Assembly: GCA_963844885.1 (NCBI GenBank)
Contig: CAWJQA010000006.1
Location: 248,001 to 312,000 of the forward strand
Source: DATMER01 sp963844885
Lineage (GTDB): Bacteria; Acidobacteriota; Thermoanaerobaculia; Multivoradales; UBA5704
DNA: 64,000 bases
Direction of reading: 5' to 3'
In this document: positions 39,689 through 49,554 of the stretch, one piece after another
Layout: every line of letters begins with the position of its first letter
Numbering within the stretch: the first letter of the stretch is position 1
Made by a program: the position numbers and the translations under genes
The notes under the pieces: model-generated
The model's database searches: none
The model's input: the letters and a program-made list of their open reading frames with translations, nothing else
What the model was told of the DNA's origin: nothing

Positions 39689-41626
39689 CTAGAGCCCGTC
39701 CAGGTTGCCGAGAATCAGCCTGTCGCCGGCCTTCCCGAAGTTGAGGGTCCCTTCCGCGGCGCCGCCGTCATGGGCCGTATCGCAGAGCAGCACGCCCTTG
39801 CGAAACACGCAAGGATCGTCGCGCCCGTCGCCGTCGAAGTCGCCGAGCAACGGCTGGTCACCCCGCTTGCCGAAGCGGATCACCGTCTCCGCGCTGCCGC
39901 CGTTGTGGCCCGTGTCGCAACGGAGCTGGCCCGGCGTGTAGCCGCACGCCTCCGCCCGGCCATCGCCGTCGAGGTCCCCCAGGAGCAGCGTCTCTCCGGC
40001 GGCTCCGAAGGCGATCACGAGCTCGGCGCTCCCGCCGTCGTGGCGCGTGTCGCACGCGAACCGGCCGGCCAACGCAAGGCATGGATCGGCACGGCCGTCG
40101 CCGTCCACGTCGCCGAGCAGCGGCACCGGCGAGCCCGGGGCCGAAAACGCGATCTGAACCTCCGCCGCGCCACCTTCATGGTCGGTGTCGCACCGGAAGG
40201 TCCCACCGGTATAGACACAGGGGTCTTCCCGGCCGTCGCCGTCCACGTCTCCCAGGAATCCCAACCCGGAGCTCGTTCCGCCGAAGCCGTGCCGCACTTC
40301 GGGATCTCCACCCGTGCGGCCGGTGTCGCACAAGAACTTGCCGTTACCCACCACGCACGGCTCATCGCCGTGGGATGCCGAAAAGCGCCGGGCGAAGATA
40401 TCGGTGATGTTGTCGTTGGCGGGCGGCACTTGTGCCAAGCTCGCCCAGGCAACGAAGATCGTACCGTTGGGCGTAAAAGCGACATGAGGGTTATCTTGAT
40501 AATTTTCACGATGCCGGTTCACAAACACCTCGGGGCCGACTGGACTTCCATCCGCCCGGTAGACCCTCGCCTTCACATCCCAATCATTGAGACCGAACGA
40601 GCTTGGATCGTAGGATGACCAGACGATCACGAAGTTACCCGCGGCGTCCGAAGCGATCTGGGGACGAGTCTGGTCCGAGAAAGTCACCTGATTCACTTGA
40701 AATTCAGGTCCAACCGCTTCTCCCTCCTTCGTAAAACGCTGGCCGAAGATGCCAAGGTGCGACCCGTCCTGCTCCGCGCTGGTCCAGACAACGACAAAGG
40801 CGCCGCCCGGCCCTCTCGCCACCGCCGGATACGTCTGCCACTCAGGGAGATAGCTGTTCGCCCTCACATCGGTAGTCAAAGGGTCTCCTGTCAGGGAAAA
40901 CCGCCGGTAGAAGATGTCCGACTGCGCGTCTTCTCCCCGAAAAAAGTGGCTGTAGACAACAGTGATGATGCCGGAAACCACATCCACTGAAAGACCTCCG
41001 AACCAAACTCTCTGCTCGCCTTCAGCCGACTCGCTGACACGAACGGTTGGGCGTAGCTTATTCCCGTTGAGATCCACGAAACCGAGGAAGGCACCATCGG
41101 AATCCGGCTGAACATCATGGCCAGATATTAGTTGTACAAAGCCCCCAGGGATCGGCTGCGTGTCGATTGCCACCTCTTCGCCTGCGCCCGGCATAGGTAA
41201 GTCGATCACCCCGCTGCGTGGCTCCAGGTTCCCGTCAAACCATTGGCAAATCGGAATGTCGAATCCTTTGGAGTAACGGGTCCAGAAGAGAGCGAAACGG
41301 CGACCCGATGCTGTAACTGTCATTAGCGGGTCATTGGGGTCTTCGGCAATCACCTTCTCCCTGAGAATATTCCCAGTCGACGACACCGTCGTAGCAGCCA
41401 GCTTTGAGCCCAAATAGTTTCCGTCCGAAGAGAAGACGCCGAAACTCCAGGTGACTATGCAGGTACCACCGCGGTCGCACGCCACATCGGATGGATTCTG
41501 GTACCCTAACAAGTAGTGCGGGTTCAACAGCATTTCCCCACCCGCCGGGCTCTGGGCTCCGGCGGACACAACTCCTGACAGGGCGAGGAGACAGGCGACA
41601 GCGAAGCGAGACGCGCGGTGGTGCAT
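39689..41626 (-). CDS. Secreted repeat protein with five C-terminal DxDGDG repeats
   Basis: 645 residues, signal peptide MHHRASRFAVACLLALSG then VVSAGAQ. The first ~420 residues have W-centred beta repeats (GGAFVVVWTSAEQDGSHLG, GNFVIVWSSYDPSS, GTIFVAWASLA). The C-terminal ~220 residues consist of five ~40-50-residue repeats, each with DPC-x5-8-G-x-CDT, a G-rich turn and LGDxDGDGR (LGDVDGDGREDPC, LGDVDGDGRADPC, LGDLDGDGRAEAC, LGDFDGDGRDDPC), like integrin/FG-GAP calcium loops with a pair of cysteines per repeat. The start is three bases after the stop of the upstream apiosidase-like gene, so the two form an operon. Confidence 0.75.
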   Translation of the reverse strand: MHHRASRFAVACLLALSGVVSAGAQSPAGGEMLLNPHYLLGYQNPSDVACDRGGTCIVTWSFGVFSSDGNYLGSKLAATTVSSTGNILREKVIAEDPNDPLMTVTASGRRFALFWTRYSKGFDIPICQWFDGNLEPRSGVIDLPMPGAGEEVAIDTQPIPGGFVQLISGHDVQPDSDGAFLGFVDLNGNKLRPTVRVSESAEGEQRVWFGGLSVDVVSGIITVVYSHFFRGEDAQSDIFYRRFSLTGDPLTTDVRANSYLPEWQTYPAVARGPGGAFVVVWTSAEQDGSHLGIFGQRFTKEGEAVGPEFQVNQVTFSDQTRPQIASDAAGNFVIVWSSYDPSSFGLNDWDVKARVYRADGSPVGPEVFVNRHRENYQDNPHVAFTPNGTIFVAWASLAQVPPANDNITDIFARRFSASHGDEPCVVGNGKFLCDTGRTGGDPEVRHGFGGTSSGLGFLGDVDGDGREDPCVYTGGTFRCDTDHEGGAAEVQIAFSAPGSPVPLLGDVDGDGRADPCLALAGRFACDTRHDGGSAELVIAFGAAGETLLLGDLDGDGRAEACGYTPGQLRCDTGHNGGSAETVIRFGKRGDQPLLGDFDGDGRDDPCVFRKGVLLCDTAHDGGAAEGTLNFGKAGDRLILGNLDGL

Positions 41627-41629
41627 GAG

Positions 41630-44600
41630 CTATCCCTTTCCAGGAACGACCGGGCTCAGCGCGCCAAGGGGACCGACCTCCTGCTCGAGAACTTCCCGCA
41701 GGTTCCCTTGGGCATCCTGACGCCACCAGCGTAGCACGACCGATCGTGGGGTTGGCCGGTCCAGAGTCAAGAGCTTCCTTTGTTCGCCAGCCTGCGCCCG
41801 TAGCCGTACTTCGGGCGCCTGGGGCTGCCCGTTCAGCCCCAGGCGCCTTACACTCAGGCTACGCCTCTGTCCACGGTCATCCAAGGTCTCCCAGGCTATC
41901 CAGTAGCCCCCGGCGTCGGCCACCACTTGCGGCCGTTGCTGATGACCTGCCCATTCCTCGGAGATTTGAAACTCCTCTCCAAGGTCTGCTTGAGAGGAGT
42001 CCCCTCCCCGGTTCACCCGAATGAGGCGCCCGAAGATACCACCACGGTCGCCGTCTTGGCCGTAACTCGACCAGACGACCAGGGCCTCACTTCCGGCACC
42101 GCCCGCAACCTCCGGCTCTCGCTGGTCGTGCTCCGTGTAGTGGTTGATCTTGAAGGGTCCGGCGACCTCTCCACGAGGCCCGACGAGCGCGCCATAGACT
42201 CCGTAAAGGCTGCCGTCGAGCCCATCAGACTGCCACACGATGAGATGATGACTCCCGATGCGACTCACGCGAGGAGCGACTTGAAACACCTTGCCCGCCG
42301 GGCTGAGCAAGATCAGCTCATTAGAGCCCCCTGCCCCCAGGGACTCGGCGTACACAGCCGTGGTGCCATCGCCCGCGCTCGTATCGGTCCAGGCTTGGAA
42401 TCCTGCTTCAGAATTGGCGGACGTGCCAACAGCCGTCGGACAAGCTCCTGTTTTCTCGATCTTCAACAACCAATCGCACTCTGTGCTACCCCTTGAACAA
42501 ACTGGCCTTGTAAATGTGAGCTGGCCTCCTGCCGGTCCACTACAGCTCCCGTCAAACCGGAAAACTCCACTGGCAGGATTACCCCAACTATAGCTCCAAG
42601 GGGCACTGCTTTGGGAAGGACATACCTGGCAAGGGAGTTTCGTCGCGTCAATCTTAATCGTTTCACTCGACCCACCCGGTCCACCCTCATCGCCCGGCAA
42701 GTAGGCCATCACGAACGAGACCTCATCCGATGCGAGTACCATCTTGTATTTCTCATCTGTAGGATTGGTCCCGGACGCGATCCATTCCGGATGAGATACC
42801 AGGTGGCGACCCCGGAGATTGGTGCTCAGAACACCCATGTCCAGGGCTGAGAACAGAGCAAAATAGGATGACGGCTCACCGGGGAAGGCGCCACCGGGTT
42901 TGTCCCAGAGCGCGAGGCCGTCCGCTCCGTAGGAATACCCCACCGCGTTCGACAGCACGCTCAGATAGGCCGCCTGGCGGATATGGTAGCGCGTGTCCAC
43001 CGTAGGGTGGTCGTCGTAATCCGTGGCATCGTAAGGCCCTTCGACGTTGATCGCCGGGAGCGTCGGAGTGTAGGCGCTGAGTGTGAAGGGCATGACCCGC
43101 GCCCTCATCATGGCATTCTGGACGTCGGTGTTTCCCGTAGTCGGATGACATGCGCCCGTCGTATCCCCGGTTCCGCCATGGCCACTCTGAAAGAAATAAT
43201 GGGTCATCCAGCCGCTTTGCGCGAAGGCAAAGTATTCGTCGCAATTGCTCTTGCCACCGGCCAAGTGGTTGGTCACGGGTCTCATCTTGCCCGAAGGGGT
43301 CAGGCCTTTCAACTCGTTGCCCACGGCAGTCATCAACACGGTGCGGGGCTGGAGCGTTTTGGGATCAATATCTCCCGGATCGTCGTCGAAAGCCGGCGAG
43401 AAGATCACGCACTGGCTGCCGAGCAGGCCTTTCAGGTAGCGCGCGAATTTCACCGCGCTGTCCGTATCTGGATATTCCTTGGCGATATCAATTCCCACCG
43501 GGTTCATCACGCCGACGACCGCCACCAGCAGGCCCGCATCGTTGGCCTTCCGCACCATCTCCTTGAAGGATTGCCAGTACGGTCCCCTCGCCTGCCAGCA
43601 GCTTTTGTTGGGAATCGTCTCGTCAGAGCAAGTTCCTTTCCGCTTGAATGAAAAGCCCTCCGCATCGGGCAGGCCGAGCCAGGTGTCGGTTGGCTTCGGC
43701 TTCCAGGTGACGGCCGGCGCGATCTGGACAGCGGTGAAGCCTTTGCTCTTACGGTCGGCCAGGAAGGCGTCCCACTTCGCCGTCTGGCCCTTCTTCTCCC
43801 GCGGAGGTGCGGCCCAGGCTGTGTCTCCCACCCAGGCAAACGACGTGCCGTCCGGGAACTCCAGATCCGAGCAGGCGACAGTCTGGCCGCCCACCACCAC
43901 CTCCACCTGCTCCACGAAGCCACGGTCATACAGCGGATTTCCACTCGAGGTGTTCGACTGCACCACGATCGTGCCGTCGCTCGGCGTCCAGCCTGACAGG
44001 CAACTCACTCCATTACGGGTGCAACTGTCGACCGCCCAGGTCCAGATCCCGGCGGGCAAGGCCGTGTACACTTTGAAGATCCGAGGCGCCAGGTCGTCGT
44101 CATCCCAGACGGCGGGCTGGACAAAAGAGGTGCCGGTCGCCGTGTTGGTGAAGCGGATGTCGAGGGCCACGTCGGCGTAGGGATCGCCGCCGCCCGCGGT
44201 GTAGTCCTGCGGTGAGGTGAGCGTCCCTTGCCACTCGCGCCACTGTTGGACCTCGGAGACCGGCCGGAAATAACCGCTGACATCCACCACGAGGCCCGCC
44301 GTGGTCGAGAAGGGCGCGTTGAGAAAGGCGTCGAGCTTGCCGCCCTGGCCCAGAGCGATCATCGCCATGCAGGCGAGGTTCCTGCCGGTCTGCACACTGT
44401 TGACGCTGTTGGAGGTCCGCGAGCAGCAGGGATAGGCCGAGAGCAGGCCGTCGCCGGTCGGGTCCACCGAGGTGAAGTTCAGGGTCGCGGCGGTGGCATC
44501 CGGAGGGAGGCCACAGTAGCCGCCGGCCGGAATCCATCGGTCGAAACCTCCCGCCAGAGGCCCCGAGCCCCATCGGGTGTCATACAGGCGGCAGGGGGTC

Positions 44601-44737
44601 ACGGTGAAGAAATCCGTGGCTGCCTGCGCTCCCACCGCCGAAGGCAGCAGGGTCAAAGCCAGCAGGGACAGGACAACGCGCGTGCCGAAGGGTCTCAAGA
44701 GGCCTCCTCCTGATCGGGACCCGACAGGGTCCGGCAT
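41630..44737 (-). CDS. Secreted DUF5060/DUF4038 apiosidase-like glycoside hydrolase
   Basis: 1,035 residues. A signal peptide (VVLSLLALTLLPSAVGAQA) is followed by a ~130-residue domain starting FFTVTPCRLYDTRWG, a type of domain common in secreted Acidobacteriota proteins. Residues ~165-270 (QQWREWQGTLTSPQDYTAGG, PRIFKVYTALPAGIWTWAV) resemble DUF5060, and FAWVGDTAWAAPPREKKG with FLADRKSKGFTAVQIAPAV and later LWDKPGGAFPGEPSSYF fits the DUF4038 apiosidase-like TIM barrel. The C-terminal ~250 residues carry W-centred beta repeats (SEALVVWSSYGQDGDRGG) shared with the downstream protein. Probably degrades or binds polysaccharide outside the cell. Catalytic acids cannot be assigned with certainty. 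Confidence 0.72.
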   Translation of the reverse strand: MPDPVGSRSGGGLLRPFGTRVVLSLLALTLLPSAVGAQAATDFFTVTPCRLYDTRWGSGPLAGGFDRWIPAGGYCGLPPDATAATLNFTSVDPTGDGLLSAYPCCSRTSNSVNSVQTGRNLACMAMIALGQGGKLDAFLNAPFSTTAGLVVDVSGYFRPVSEVQQWREWQGTLTSPQDYTAGGGDPYADVALDIRFTNTATGTSFVQPAVWDDDDLAPRIFKVYTALPAGIWTWAVDSCTRNGVSCLSGWTPSDGTIVVQSNTSSGNPLYDRGFVEQVEVVVGGQTVACSDLEFPDGTSFAWVGDTAWAAPPREKKGQTAKWDAFLADRKSKGFTAVQIAPAVTWKPKPTDTWLGLPDAEGFSFKRKGTCSDETIPNKSCWQARGPYWQSFKEMVRKANDAGLLVAVVGVMNPVGIDIAKEYPDTDSAVKFARYLKGLLGSQCVIFSPAFDDDPGDIDPKTLQPRTVLMTAVGNELKGLTPSGKMRPVTNHLAGGKSNCDEYFAFAQSGWMTHYFFQSGHGGTGDTTGACHPTTGNTDVQNAMMRARVMPFTLSAYTPTLPAINVEGPYDATDYDDHPTVDTRYHIRQAAYLSVLSNAVGYSYGADGLALWDKPGGAFPGEPSSYFALFSALDMGVLSTNLRGRHLVSHPEWIASGTNPTDEKYKMVLASDEVSFVMAYLPGDEGGPGGSSETIKIDATKLPCQVCPSQSSAPWSYSWGNPASGVFRFDGSCSGPAGGQLTFTRPVCSRGSTECDWLLKIEKTGACPTAVGTSANSEAGFQAWTDTSAGDGTTAVYAESLGAGGSNELILLSPAGKVFQVAPRVSRIGSHHLIVWQSDGLDGSLYGVYGALVGPRGEVAGPFKINHYTEHDQREPEVAGGAGSEALVVWSSYGQDGDRGGIFGRLIRVNRGGDSSQADLGEEFQISEEWAGHQQRPQVVADAGGYWIAWETLDDRGQRRSLSVRRLGLNGQPQAPEVRLRAQAGEQRKLLTLDRPTPRSVVLRWWRQDAQGNLREVLEQEVGPLGALSPVVPGKG

Positions 44738-44952
44738 GGATGGTGGGATACCTCTTGAGTCTAGACAGGCAGAGACAGAGTGTCAACTCAGGCAATAAAA
44801 GGCTTGTGCTGGATAGGTTTCGACTCAGAACCATCTCTCTGAGGGCGCCTCGCCGGATGAAGGGAAAGTGCCGTCCGGGCTATAGGACGCTTTCGTGGAC
44901 TCGGTTACCGCCGGCGGGGCGCCGGCGGTCCCAGGGCTTGTGTGTCACGCCT

Positions 44953-44977
44953 CGTTGTGATGCAATGCAACACAACG
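44953..44977. promoter_or_regulatory. Palindromic operator candidate
   Basis: CGTTGTG - 11 nt - CACAACG, perfect 7-bp arms, ending 21 bases before the start of the DNA-binding-like gene at 44999. Position suggests autoregulation. Confidence 0.4.
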
Positions 44978-44998
44978 ACCCACAAGGATGCACAAGCC

Positions 44999-45442
44999 AT
45001 GACCCGGGAAGAGTACGAAACCCGCCGGCAGCGGATCGAAGAGGAGGCGCGGACCGGCGCCGAGCTGCTCCGGGCTGCGTGCCAGGCCCAGCTTCGCGCC
45101 CTGGAGGTGCTCTGGCTGACAACGTCGGGAGAGCCGGCCCGCCTCACGCCTCCCCCGGCAACCGGCCAGCGCCCCTCCCCGGCTTCGAACGCGGCGAGCG
45201 CAGCGCCACCGGCTCCCGCGGAGCCCCGGCGGAGCCTGGGGCGGGTCTTCCAGGATCTGGTGAAGGTGCTGCCGCAGCTCCCGGAAGTCTTCGACCGCAA
45301 CGACGCCTGCCGCGCGCTCGGCTACGAACCGGACCGCACCGCTCTCTATCGCATCCTCAACGAGCTCGTCCGGGACGGGAAGCTCCGCGTCGCCTCGCGG
45401 GGCGAGGGGCGAAAGCCCGCGAGATACTTCCGGAGCGGGTAA
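44999..45442 (+). CDS. Coiled-coil / winged-helix-like DNA-binding protein
   Basis: 147 residues from ATG 44999 (AAGGA upstream). The N-terminus is a charged helix (MTREEYETRRQRIEEEART), then a Pro/Ala-rich linker, then a C-terminal winged-helix-like domain: FDRNDACRALGYEPDR, ALYRILNELVRDGKLRV and a wing RGEGRKPARYF. A perfect 7-bp-arm palindrome lies just upstream of the gene and a cluster of CCCGCGGG palindromes lies 110 bp downstream; either could be its target. No family name is recognised. Confidence 0.65.
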   Translation: MTREEYETRRQRIEEEARTGAELLRAACQAQLRALEVLWLTTSGEPARLTPPPATGQRPSPASNAASAAPPAPAEPRRSLGRVFQDLVKVLPQLPEVFDRNDACRALGYEPDRTALYRILNELVRDGKLRVASRGEGRKPARYFRSG

Positions 45443-45551
45443 AGTCCCGGTTGCCGGCTCCGGACTCGTTCGCGGGCATCCGCGGGCCCTTCGGCCCGGT
45501 CTCCGGATCACAACAGAACGCTCCGGAGACACAAAACCCGGGGGCGGGAAC

Positions 45552-45755
45552 GTTTTACCCGCGGGTTGAAGCATTCGGGACGCACAAAGAATGAGTCAAC
45601 CCGCGGGTTGACTCATTCAACCCGCGATTGGATGCATTTTACCCGCGGGTTGACTCATTTCACCGCACGGTTGAATCGTTCAACCCGGCGGTCGACTCAT
45701 TTTACCCGCGGGTGCAGTGAGTCGCGAGCCGGGTAAAATGCTTCAACCGCCGGGT
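45552..45755. repeat. Cluster of CCCGCGGG-centred palindromes
   Basis: At least eight related elements in ~200 bp. The clearest is a perfect 28-bp palindrome at 45590-45617 with core CAACCCGCGGGTTG and outer arms AATGAGT/ACTCATT. Others are TTTTACCCGCGGGTTGA at 45553, CAACCCGCGATTGGATGCAT at 45618, TTTTACCCGCGGGTTGACTC at 45637, CCGCACGGTTGAATC at 45663, CAACCCGGCGGTCGACTCAT at 45681, TTTTACCCGCGGG at 45700, and AGCCGGGTAAAATGC with CAACCGCCGGG at 45728-45753. No gene overlaps it. Looks like an array of protein-binding sites. Confidence 0.75.
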
Positions 45756-45769
45756 CGGACGGGCCGGAA

Positions 45770-45805
45770 TCACTCTGCTACGCCTCCACTCTCGGGCCGG
45801 AACGG
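45770..45805 (-). repeat. Response-regulator gene-tail repeat, copy D
   Basis: The minus strand reads FRPESGGVAE-stop, a diverged copy of the response-regulator end (FRPEGGGEVE-stop at 55378). About 29 of 35 bases match, including CTCGGGCCGGAACG. Confidence 0.65.
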
Positions 45806-45835
45806 CGACATGGACTGCTTTTCCGCTCAGACCGG

Positions 45836-48800
45836 TCACCGTCCCAGAGAATCACCCTGAAGGACGAAGGCTCCCCAGTAGAACGGATCCCGCCAGCGCC
45901 GCTCCTTCCCCATCGAGAGCTGCGCCGCGCGCAAGGCCGCCGCGGGAGTCAGATGGTCCTGGAGCAGCGCGCGGTAGAACCGGACCATCAGCTCCGTGGC
46001 GGACCGGTCCTGGACCTGCCAGAGGCTCGCCAGCACCTGCGAGGCACCGGCATAGAGGAACCCGCGGGTGAGCCCGACCAGTCCCTCTCCCCGCATCTCG
46101 CGGCCGAGCGCCGTCTCGCAGCCCGAGAGCACCACCAGATCCGCGTGCAGGTCGAGGTTGTAGATGTCATTGAGCCCGAGAAATCCTTCTCGCGGCTCTC
46201 CCCGTTCGTCCACCATCGACAGGACGAGCCCGGAAAGCTCCGGGGTCTCGGCGTTGATCACCCCGTGGGTGGCGAAGTGGACGATCCGAGACCGGGCCAG
46301 CCCGCCGCCGAAGACCGTGGCGCGGCTGGCCTGAAAACCTGTAGCCGTCCAGACACGGCCCGCGCCCGCGATGCCCGAGATCGCCTCGGCCTCCCGCCGG
46401 GAGGCGGCCAGACGGGTCAGGGAGATCCCGTTGCGCGCGGGGATCGACTCTGCCGGGGCGCTGTTCGGAGTGTCCATGCGCACCCGCGGGTCCCGGCTGT
46501 CGAAGACCGGATCGGCGAGAACGGCGATGTCCCCATCGGCCGGCGCCGGCTCCTGCCGCCGTAGCGCCAGGATGGACGCCGACGGCAGCACCACGATCTC
46601 GTGATGCTCGACGAGAGCAACGGACCCGCCCGCATCGTCCGGCAGCGGCAACACGGCGAACGGAATGTACTGCAAGGCGCCGTCCGCCACGATCGCCAGC
46701 CGCCGCTCCCCCAGCCGGTCCGCCACCGGCCCCAGGAGAATTCGGCTGAGCTTCCGGCGCGCCGCGATTTTCCCGGCCTGGATTGCGGGGTCCCCCGCGT
46801 CCAGGGTCCGCAGCCCTTCATAGACCTGCCTTGCCAGACCCTCGATCTCGGCTCGCCCGGGAAGCTCGAAGGATTCGATCCCGCCGATCCCGCCAGAACC
46901 CACGGCCCATAGGAAGCTCCTCTCCTCTCCCAGGGCATACTCCAGGAGCAAGGTGTCCGGACCGAGGAGCTTCCGGATCGCGGCGGCATCCAGAGGCTGC
47001 GGATGCAGGAGCCCGGCATAGCGCGGATCGCGCTGCCGGATCTCGGCCTCCAGCCGGTCCGACTCGGCGAGCGCCTCCTGGAGCTCGCGGGCGGAGGCCG
47101 CTTTCTGGGCTTCGCTGAGCGCGCCGCCCAGAAGCTCGATCCGGCGCCGGGCCTTGGCCGCGAACCGGGCCGCCACCTCTCTCTCCTGCTCCCGAAGCTT
47201 CGGATCGACGCCCTGGCGCACGTCGGCCCGCGCCTCGCCGAGCAGGTCGAGCAGCGTCCGGGCGCGGGCGCGCTCGCTCACCGCCAGCGCCGTTTCCGCG
47301 TGGTGAAGCTCCATCTGGATGTCGACAGCCAGCTCGAAAGCGCGCTGCCGGGAGGCGAGGAAGGTGGCGCGCAAGTCGGGCACGATCACGTCGGCGCGCA
47401 GCGACTCGATCAAACCCAGAGCCTCCTCGACATGCTCCTGGGCCGCATCCAGATGTCCGAGCCGGCGCTCGGCCCGGCTCAGAAGGACGAGGGTCTCGGC
47501 CTGCCCCGCGCGGTCCTTCGAGCTCCTGGCGCAAGACCAGGGCCTCGGCCAGGAAAGAGAGAGCCTCCTCCGGCCGGCCGGCGAGCAGATGGGCCTCTCC
47601 CTTGCAGTTGAGCGCCACGGCCAGCCCGCGCCGGTCGCCCAACGTCCGGCAAAGCTCGGCGGCCTGGTCGAGAGAGGTGAGAGCGGACCCGGTGTCGCGC
47701 GCCACGAGATCCGACTGCGCCAGCAGGGTGAGGGACCTGGCCTCCAGATACCGGTCGCCGGCCTCGCGCGCCAGAGCGCGGGACTGCCGGTGCAGGGCGC
47801 GCGCCGCCTCCGGATCTCCAAGCCCTTCCCGCGCCCGGCCCAGCGCGCCGAGCGCCGCGATCTCCCCCCGGCGGTCCCCGGCCTTGCGCCACAGCACGAG
47901 GGCCTGCTCGAAGTCGGCGGCGGCGCGGGCCGGCTCGCCAAGACCCAGATAGGCGGCGCCGCGGTTGTAGAGCGCCCGCCCTTCCCACCCCTGCTCTCCC
48001 AGCCGGCGGGAGAGGTCCAGGGCCTGCTCGTACAGAAGCAGAGCGTCGCTCATCTCGCCCATCCCGGCGAGGACGGCCGCGAGGTTGTTGAGGATCTGCA
48101 TCTCTCCCTTGCGCTCCCCCGCCGCGCGCGCGGCCGCGAGGGCCGTCTCGTACTCCGCCCGGGCGCGCAACGGCTCCCCCAACAGGTCCCAGACCCCCGC
48201 CAGGTTGGCCCGCATGATCGCTTCGGAGTCGGGAGCCTGCACCTCCCGCAGCCGGTGGACGGCGTCCTCGTAGCAGGGCACCGACGCCCGCCACTCCCCC
48301 CGGGTGTGGCGGACGAGACAGACGTTGGCGAGCGTGACCGCCTCGCCGTAGGCGTCCCCCCGGGCGCGCTGGACGTCGAGCGCCCGGCCGAGCTGCTTCA
48401 GCGCCTCGTCGGACTCACCGAGGCTCCAGCGGATCAGCCCGATCGCCGTCAAGGAGTGTCCGGCGCCGGCCTTGTCGTCCGCCGCCTCTTCGAGCGCCAG
48501 AGCCGCCTCGTAGAGCGGCAGCGCCTCCCGGTTCTCCCCCAGCGCCCGGTGAGCCTCCCCCGACATGTAGAAGGCCCGCGCCACCTCTCCCCCCAACCCC
48601 AGCTCCCGAAGCTTCGGCGCCACCACCGCCGCCAGCTCGACAAGCTTCCGCTTCGATTCGCCGTCGCCGCGCTGGCGCAGGCGGCCCATCTCCGAGAGGA
48701 GCGACTCCGCTTCGATCCGCGCCGGGTCCGCCAGCTCCTCGATCCGGATGAGATACCGCCCCGCTGGGACGCCCGGCTCGAGCGCGGCCACCTCGACCTG

Positions 48801-49100
48801 CCACTCGCCGCCGGCCTCGGCGGGAAGGAGAAGGCTCTCCCGCGCCTCGCGCTCGCCCGCCTGGTTCGAGGCGCCGAGGCTCCGGCCGTCGGGAGCCCGG
48901 GCGTCGAGAGAGACGTTGATCCCTTCCTGATCGACGGTGACCAGAAGGGCGCGGCCCGCGGCCTCGACGGCCCAGAGGTCGCGCCCTCCCGCCGCCAGCT
49001 CGCGCTCCACGGCGGCTCCGGGTGCGAGCGTCGCCGCCCGCGCCGGGCCCGGGACAAGGACGGCGAGGACGAGGAAGACGGCTCCGCGGCGCCGGCCCAT
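45836..49100 (-). CDS. Exported TPR-CHAT protein (caspase-like peptidase fold; one apparent frameshift)
   Basis: About 1,088 residues. ATG 49100 gives a signal peptide (GAVFLVLAVLVPGPARA). A beta-domain of ~110 residues follows, then about ten tetratricopeptide repeats (for example GEAHRALGENREALPLYEAA, RALYNRGAAYLGLGEPARAA). The C-terminal CHAT domain has both expected catalytic residues: His in IVHFATHGVIN and Cys in VLSGCETALGREM. A one-base insertion near 47,521 splits the frame between LRQELE and DRAGQAETLVLL. It is last in a minus-strand cluster with a sigma factor, a zf-HC2 anti-sigma factor and two small unknowns. CHAT proteins are caspase-like; a signalling or cell-death role is inferred from family only. 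Confidence 0.85.
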
Positions 49101-49105
49101 CGCGC

Positions 49106-49474
49106 CTAGGCCTGCACCGGCGGCGGGACGTCGGCTCCCCAGGCGCCGGTCAGGTTGCCGTCCGAGGATCCGCCCGAGGCGGCCACCTGACCCGAGAGCT
49201 GGCCCGTGGGCCCGATCGTGAGCGTGACGTCCCAACGCCGCCCGTCGTAGGGGTTCTCGATGCTCTTCCCGCGGAGGGACCCGTCCCCCTCCGAATGGAG
49301 GCCGGCGAGCAGGTGGAAGCAATGGTCGGCGTCCACCCACGCCATGGTGGACTCGCTTCCCCCTTCTCTCGTCCTCCCGATCGTCACGTACCGGCCGGGC
49401 GGATAGGCAGCGTGGTTCGTCCCGCTGCTGTCGAACTGCCAGGACCCGTGGAAATCTTCGCCTGTCAGACCCAT
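49106..49474 (-). CDS. Unknown 122-residue protein of the sigma-CHAT cluster
   Basis: Begins MGLTGEDFHGSWQFDSSG and is predicted mostly beta (GRYVTIGRTREGGSESTMAW, WDVTLTIGPTGQLSGQVAAS), perhaps a small lipocalin-like barrel. No signal peptide. It ends five bases before the CHAT gene start, so they are probably co-translated. Family not recognised; it may be a substrate or modulator of the CHAT protein. Confidence 0.65.
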   Translation of the reverse strand: MGLTGEDFHGSWQFDSSGTNHAAYPPGRYVTIGRTREGGSESTMAWVDADHCFHLLAGLHSEGDGSLRGKSIENPYDGRRWDVTLTIGPTGQLSGQVAASGGSSDGNLTGAWGADVPPPVQA

Positions 49475-49554
49475 CGCGGCTCCCTCCTATCGGTTGAATG
49501 GTGCCACATTCGGCATTCTCCCATAGGAGGGAGGCCGCTCCGGACGCGCTCCGG

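Noticed and set aside
45552..45755. Possible CRISPR repeats
   Set aside because: Elements are irregularly spaced, alternate in completeness and are palindromic operators in style; no unique spacers of constant length.
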